From contig NZ_JACVWU010000006.1 in assembly GCF_014596915.1 (NCBI RefSeq), forward strand, positions 1 to 64,000: a stretch of 64,000 bases of DNA. The letters are read 5' to 3'. Positions 61,054-64,000 of this stretch are shown piece after piece. Source of the stretch: Streptomyces sp. TRM68416. Lineage in GTDB: Bacteria; Actinomycetota; Actinomycetes; Streptomycetales; Streptomycetaceae. Below the pieces are notes generated by a model. That model was not told the origin of the DNA and did not search any database. It was given only the letters and a program-made list of their open reading frames with translations. The position numbers were made by a program, and so were the translations under genes. Within the stretch, counting starts at the first letter, position 1. Each line of letters begins with the position of its first letter.

Positions 61054-61923
61054 ATGAAGATGCGTTCCCGCACGGCCACCGCCGTCACCGCGGCCGTTCT
61101 CGCGACCGTACTGTCCGCGTGCTCCCCCGCCGCCGACACGACGTCGGCCGACGGCTCCGACGAGCTCACCGTCAGCCACGTCCACGGCCTGGGCGTCGAC
61201 CCCGCCGACGGACGCCTGTACGTAGCCACCCACGAAGGCGTCATCGCCGTGGCCGACGACGGCCGCGCCGAACGGGTCGGCGACAGGGCCGACTACATGG
61301 GCTTCGCCGTGGTCGGCGCGCGGACGTTCCTCGGCAGTGGCCATCCGGCCGAGGGCAGCGGCGACCACGCCAACCGCGGCCTGCTCGAGTCGACCGACTC
61401 CGGCAGGACGTGGCAGACCCTCTCGCTGGGCGGCACCGCCGACTTCCACTCCCTGAAGTACGCGCACGACACCGTCTACGGCTACGACAGCACCCGAGGT
61501 CTGCTGCGGGTCAGCGCCGACCGCTCCACCTGGGACGACCGTGCCCGGCTCACCGCCCTGGACATCGCCGTCAGCCCGACGTCCGGGGATCTCGTGCTGG
61601 CCACGACACAGGATGGCCTGGCCAGGAGCACCGACGGCGGCCGGACCTTCGGCGCCGGGACCGGTCGGGTCCTGGCCTTCCTCTCCTGGCCCGCGGCCGA
61701 CACCCTCTACGGCATCGACCTGGCGGGCGCCCTGCACCGCAGCGGCGACGGCGGCGCCACCTGGCGGCGGACGGGTACCGTCCCGGGCGGCCGGCCGCAG
61801 GCCCTGACCGCCGTCGACGCCCGCCGCGTACTGGCCGCCACGCAGGACGGTGTGTACGAGTCCCGTGACGGCGGCAGGACCTTCGCCGAGCGCCTACCCC
61901 TTTCCGGCGCCAATGGGCACTGA
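61054..61923 (+). CDS. F510_1955-type glycosyl-hydrolase-like lipoprotein
   Basis: 289 residues. A lipobox signal (TAVTAAVLATVLSAC) is followed by a propeller of sialidase/BNR type: HVHGLGVDPADGRLYVATHE, LESTDSGRTW, LARSTDGGRTF and ESRDGGRTFAERLP, each with the SxDxGxTW pattern. Such proteins are often found with copper-related genes in Streptomyces. Catalytic sialidase activity is not shown. The His-rich membrane gene converges on it. Confidence 0.75.
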   Translation: MKMRSRTATAVTAAVLATVLSACSPAADTTSADGSDELTVSHVHGLGVDPADGRLYVATHEGVIAVADDGRAERVGDRADYMGFAVVGARTFLGSGHPAEGSGDHANRGLLESTDSGRTWQTLSLGGTADFHSLKYAHDTVYGYDSTRGLLRVSADRSTWDDRARLTALDIAVSPTSGDLVLATTQDGLARSTDGGRTFGAGTGRVLAFLSWPAADTLYGIDLAGALHRSGDGGATWRRTGTVPGGRPQALTAVDARRVLAATQDGVYESRDGGRTFAERLPLSGANGH

Positions 61924-61943
61924 ATGCCCGCGGGCACTGAACG

Positions 61944-62771
61944 TCAGTGACCGTGCCCCGGTGCGCCGTGGTCCTCGGCAGCCGGGGCGGACGACGCCGT
62001 CGACTCCCCGCGCTGCGCGGCACCTGGGCTCTCGGAGGATCCGGGCCGGTGCTGATGGCCGTCCTGCTCCGGCGCTTCCGGCTCGACCTCACCGGACGGC
62101 TGTTCGCCGTGGCTGTGGCCGTGGCCGTCGCCGCCCGGCTGTGCGGCCATGTCCTCGGCGATGCCTTTCAGACCGAGGAAGGCGACGGCCGCCGTCGCCG
62201 CCACGAGGATGCCGGCCGGGCCGACGATGGCGCGCCAGCGGGCGGGCTGGTGGCGCAGCACGTACGAGACGAATGACAGTGCGAGGCCGAAGGGGATGAG
62301 CATCGCCGCGCGGTCGGGGAAGTCCTCGAAGTGCTGAAGTCCGCCGCTGAGCATGCCGATGCCGAACGACAGCGCGAGGGAGGCCGCCACCACCCCGCAG
62401 ACCTTCGCGGCGCTGGGGCGGCTGCGGGTGAGGACGAACTCGTTGAGCAGCGTGGCGCACAGGAAGACGACGGCGCCGATGACGGCGATGAGGGTGTAGC
62501 GGGTGGGGTCGAGCGGGTGGTGCACGATAGCGCCGCTGATCAGGCCCGCTCCGACGAAGGTAGCCGCATAGCCCAGGTAGTCGCCGAGCAGCGGGGGCCG
62601 TTTGGGCGCCCGGCGCCTACCGCGGCGGCCGGCGCTCCTGGTGGCGGGTTCCGGCACCGCGCGGCGCGGTGTGGGCACGGCGGCTCGGTGGACCTCCGGC
62701 GCTGCCTGGCGGTAGGGGCGGGGCGGCACCGGCGCGGGGCGGCGGGCTTCGGCTACGGGGTACTCGGACAC
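61944..62771 (-). CDS. Membrane protein with a His-rich C-terminus
   Basis: About 275 residues. A Pro/Arg-rich cytoplasmic N-terminus leads to six likely membrane segments (for example YAATFVGAGLISGAIVH, YTLIAVIGAVVFLCATLLNE, VVAASLALSFGIGMLSGG). The C-terminal tail is His-rich (DGHGHSHGEQ, DGHQHRPG, DHGAPGHGH), fit for metal binding. GTG at 62771 or 62795 are both possible. Metal sensing or transport is only an inference. Confidence 0.65.
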   Translation of the reverse strand: MSEYPVAEARRPAPVPPRPYRQAAPEVHRAAVPTPRRAVPEPATRSAGRRGRRRAPKRPPLLGDYLGYAATFVGAGLISGAIVHHPLDPTRYTLIAVIGAVVFLCATLLNEFVLTRSRPSAAKVCGVVAASLALSFGIGMLSGGLQHFEDFPDRAAMLIPFGLALSFVSYVLRHQPARWRAIVGPAGILVAATAAVAFLGLKGIAEDMAAQPGGDGHGHSHGEQPSGEVEPEAPEQDGHQHRPGSSESPGAAQRGESTASSAPAAEDHGAPGHGH

Positions 62772-62962
62772 GGGAACAGTGACACCTTTCGGCACGGGCC
62801 GGCCGTAGGGGGATGCGCCGGTGGACGTGCGGGGCACGGGGACGGCGGCCCGGAGGAACACGGACAGGGAGAGCAGCGGGGCGGGCGTTCCCTCATCGGG
62901 GCCGCGGACCGCGGTGGCGGGCCGCGCCGGGGCATGGCAGTGCCGTCGGCGCGGGTGCCTCT

Positions 62963-63388
62963 CTAGATCCGCAGGACTCCCCGTGCGTGGGGTGGGGTGT
63001 GTGCGCGGCAGTGGAGCAGCGTATGGGCGGGTGGCGCGGCGGCGGCCGTCGTGATTCCCGCCGCGAGCTGGGCCGGGGGTGCCGGCCACGGTCCCGCGGG
63101 CACGGAGGCCCAGCAGTCGGCCTCGGGCAGCGAGTCCGAGCCCGCGGCGGCGAGTCCGGTGTGGTGGGAGCTCCCGCCGGACCGGTCCGTGTCGTGTCCC
63201 TCGCTCACGGCCGCGGACGCCGGTTGCGCCGGGCCGGGGTCGAGGTGGTGGGCGGTCGTGCGGCCGGTGACGCCGTCATGGGCGTCGGCGTGCGCGAGCG
63301 TGTGGACGACGCCGAGGCCGATGAGGAGCACGCCGAGCAGCAGCAGGCGCGCCAGGAGATTCCCGGCCGTCCTCGATCTGCTCGTCAC
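62963..63388 (-). CDS. DUF6153-like small membrane protein
   Basis: 141 residues. One N-terminal membrane segment (LLARLLLLGVLLIGLGVVHT) and a His-rich region (HTLAHADAHDG, TAHHLDPG, SHHTG), then a C-terminal hydrophobic part. It resembles the Streptomyces DUF6153 family, from memory of the pattern. GTG at 63388. It lies upstream of the His-rich membrane gene on the same strand. Confidence 0.6.
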   Translation of the reverse strand: MTSRSRTAGNLLARLLLLGVLLIGLGVVHTLAHADAHDGVTGRTTAHHLDPGPAQPASAAVSEGHDTDRSGGSSHHTGLAAAGSDSLPEADCWASVPAGPWPAPPAQLAAGITTAAAAPPAHTLLHCRAHTPPHARGVLRI

Positions 63389-63675
63389 GTCGTCGTCCCT
63401 CGTGCAGGCGGTTGTGCGCGGTGCTCGTCCTCGTGCCGGCTCGTGCTGGAGGCATCAGCGTACTCATGGTCCGTCGGGCTCGGTCCCCCGGATCCCGGTG
63501 AGGGGCCCGCGGGGTTCGGGGAGGCGCGCAGGCGATCTGGACGCCGCCGAGCCTGCCGAAGAAGGGCCCGAGAGGGCCCGAGAACGGCTCCGATCAGAGC
63601 CTAGGTGAGGGCGACCAGGGTGTTCGCCGCGATGTACCAGCCCCGCCGGAGGGCGTCGAACACGGTTGCCGTCAT

Positions 63676-63853
63676 GCTGTCATCAGGGTGCTCTTGCCGG
63701 CGCCGTTCTCCCCGACCAGGCCGACCACCTCGCCCTGCGTGAGCGTCAGGTCGACGCCGCGCAGAACGGGGGTGCGGCGCCGGGAGGCGAGGCGCCGCGC
63801 CGGTAGCCCTTCTCGATGCCGTCGGCCTGCGGCAGCGCGTCCTGGCCGGTCAT
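63676..63853 (-). pseudogene. Truncated ABC-transporter ATPase
   Basis: The start [20 protein letters not shown] is followed, after a frameshift, by [20 protein letters not shown] then [10 protein letters not shown] and a stop. That is the ABC start and a full Walker A, but the rest of the ATPase (Q-loop, signature, Walker B) is absent. It may be a relic of an ABC module that extends beyond the window or was deleted. Confidence 0.65.
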
Positions 63854-63908
63854 GACCGGTCGCCTCTTCGCCCGGCGGCGGGAAGTCCGGGTCCGAAGCG
63901 TCCTTGGG

Positions 63909-64000
63909 TCACGGCCTCCGGTGCGGCTCGTCGTGCCGGGACAGTGGGTCGTTCCCCGGCCGGTACTCGTGTCCGGTGTCGTGGCCGCCGTGCATGCCGC
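63909..64000 (-). CDS. C-terminus of a His-rich protein, cut by the window edge
   Basis: The minus-strand frame reads MHGGHDTGHEYRPG then NDPLSRHDEPHRRP before a stop at 63909. It is the His-rich end of a protein that begins beyond the right edge. The high His content matches the metal-linked neighbours. Identity unknown. Confidence 0.45.
   Translation of the reverse strand, partial: GMHGGHDTGHEYRPGNDPLSRHDEPHRRP

Overview
The window is high-GC DNA of the kind found in Streptomyces or a close relative. Coding sequence ends mostly in G or C, GTG starts are common, and many short XRE/MmyB/TetR/MarR-type regulators sit beside single enzyme genes. The proteins look like Streptomyces families: a GH81 beta-1,3-glucanase, a TAT-exported TIM-barrel protein, a PKD sugar dehydrogenase, DUF418-like and DUF6153-like proteins, and VanK/VanHAX. 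No rRNA, tRNA, CRISPR array or origin was seen. The content is accessory rather than housekeeping, as expected for a chromosome arm or genomic island.

Region 1 (1-14 kb) is degraded. A DsbA-like gene is broken by an in-frame TGA and a frameshift. One complete IS982-type insertion sequence has clear terminal inverted repeats. Between 4.6 and 9.6 kb lie remnants of at least four other transposase types (IS21 IstA/IstB, a mutator-like C-terminus, IS630, ISL3). Intact genes sit among them: a TetR/SDR pair with its operator, a GNAT, a two-gene XRE/membrane-protein unit with two matching operators, an APH-like kinase, an orphan squalene/phytoene-synthase-like enzyme and a DJ-1/PfpI protein.

Region 2 (14-41 kb) holds ordinary Streptomyces accessory genes. 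They include a metallophosphoesterase, a secreted sugar dehydrogenase with an exported isomerase-like protein, a beta-lactamase-fold lipoprotein, an M28 aminopeptidase, a MarR regulator and two MDR oxidoreductases. A LacI-type regulator faces a GH81 glucanase across a shared terminator, and both have the same 12-bp palindrome upstream. An acyl-CoA oxidase/dehydrogenase with a PadR regulator, an ArsR unit and an MmyB/quinone-reductase pair follow.

Region 3 (41.9-49.2 kb) is a complete inducible glycopeptide-resistance cluster: vanS-vanR, vanK, a second murF, and vanH-vanA-vanX. VanH makes D-lactate, VanA joins it to D-Ala, VanX destroys D-Ala-D-Ala, MurF2 probably loads the depsipeptide, and VanK adds the branch amino acid to the modified precursor. 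An identical 29-bp element lies exactly 33 nt before the start codons of vanK and vanH. The whole vanH/murF2 spacer appears to be a diverged copy of the vanR/vanK spacer, including a relic of the vanR 5' end.

Region 4 (49.2-64 kb) contains two tandem secreted propeller-like proteins. Next is a HEAT-repeat protein followed by a MerR-HEAT fusion, behind a MerR-type dyad. Then come a secreted endonuclease/phosphatase-fold protein, a GH5 endoglycoceramidase-like enzyme, a TmrB-like P-loop protein, an extra GAPDH with a GlxA-type regulator, and a His-rich membrane/lipoprotein group ending in a truncated ABC ATPase. Function calls come from reading motifs by eye; no database search was run.
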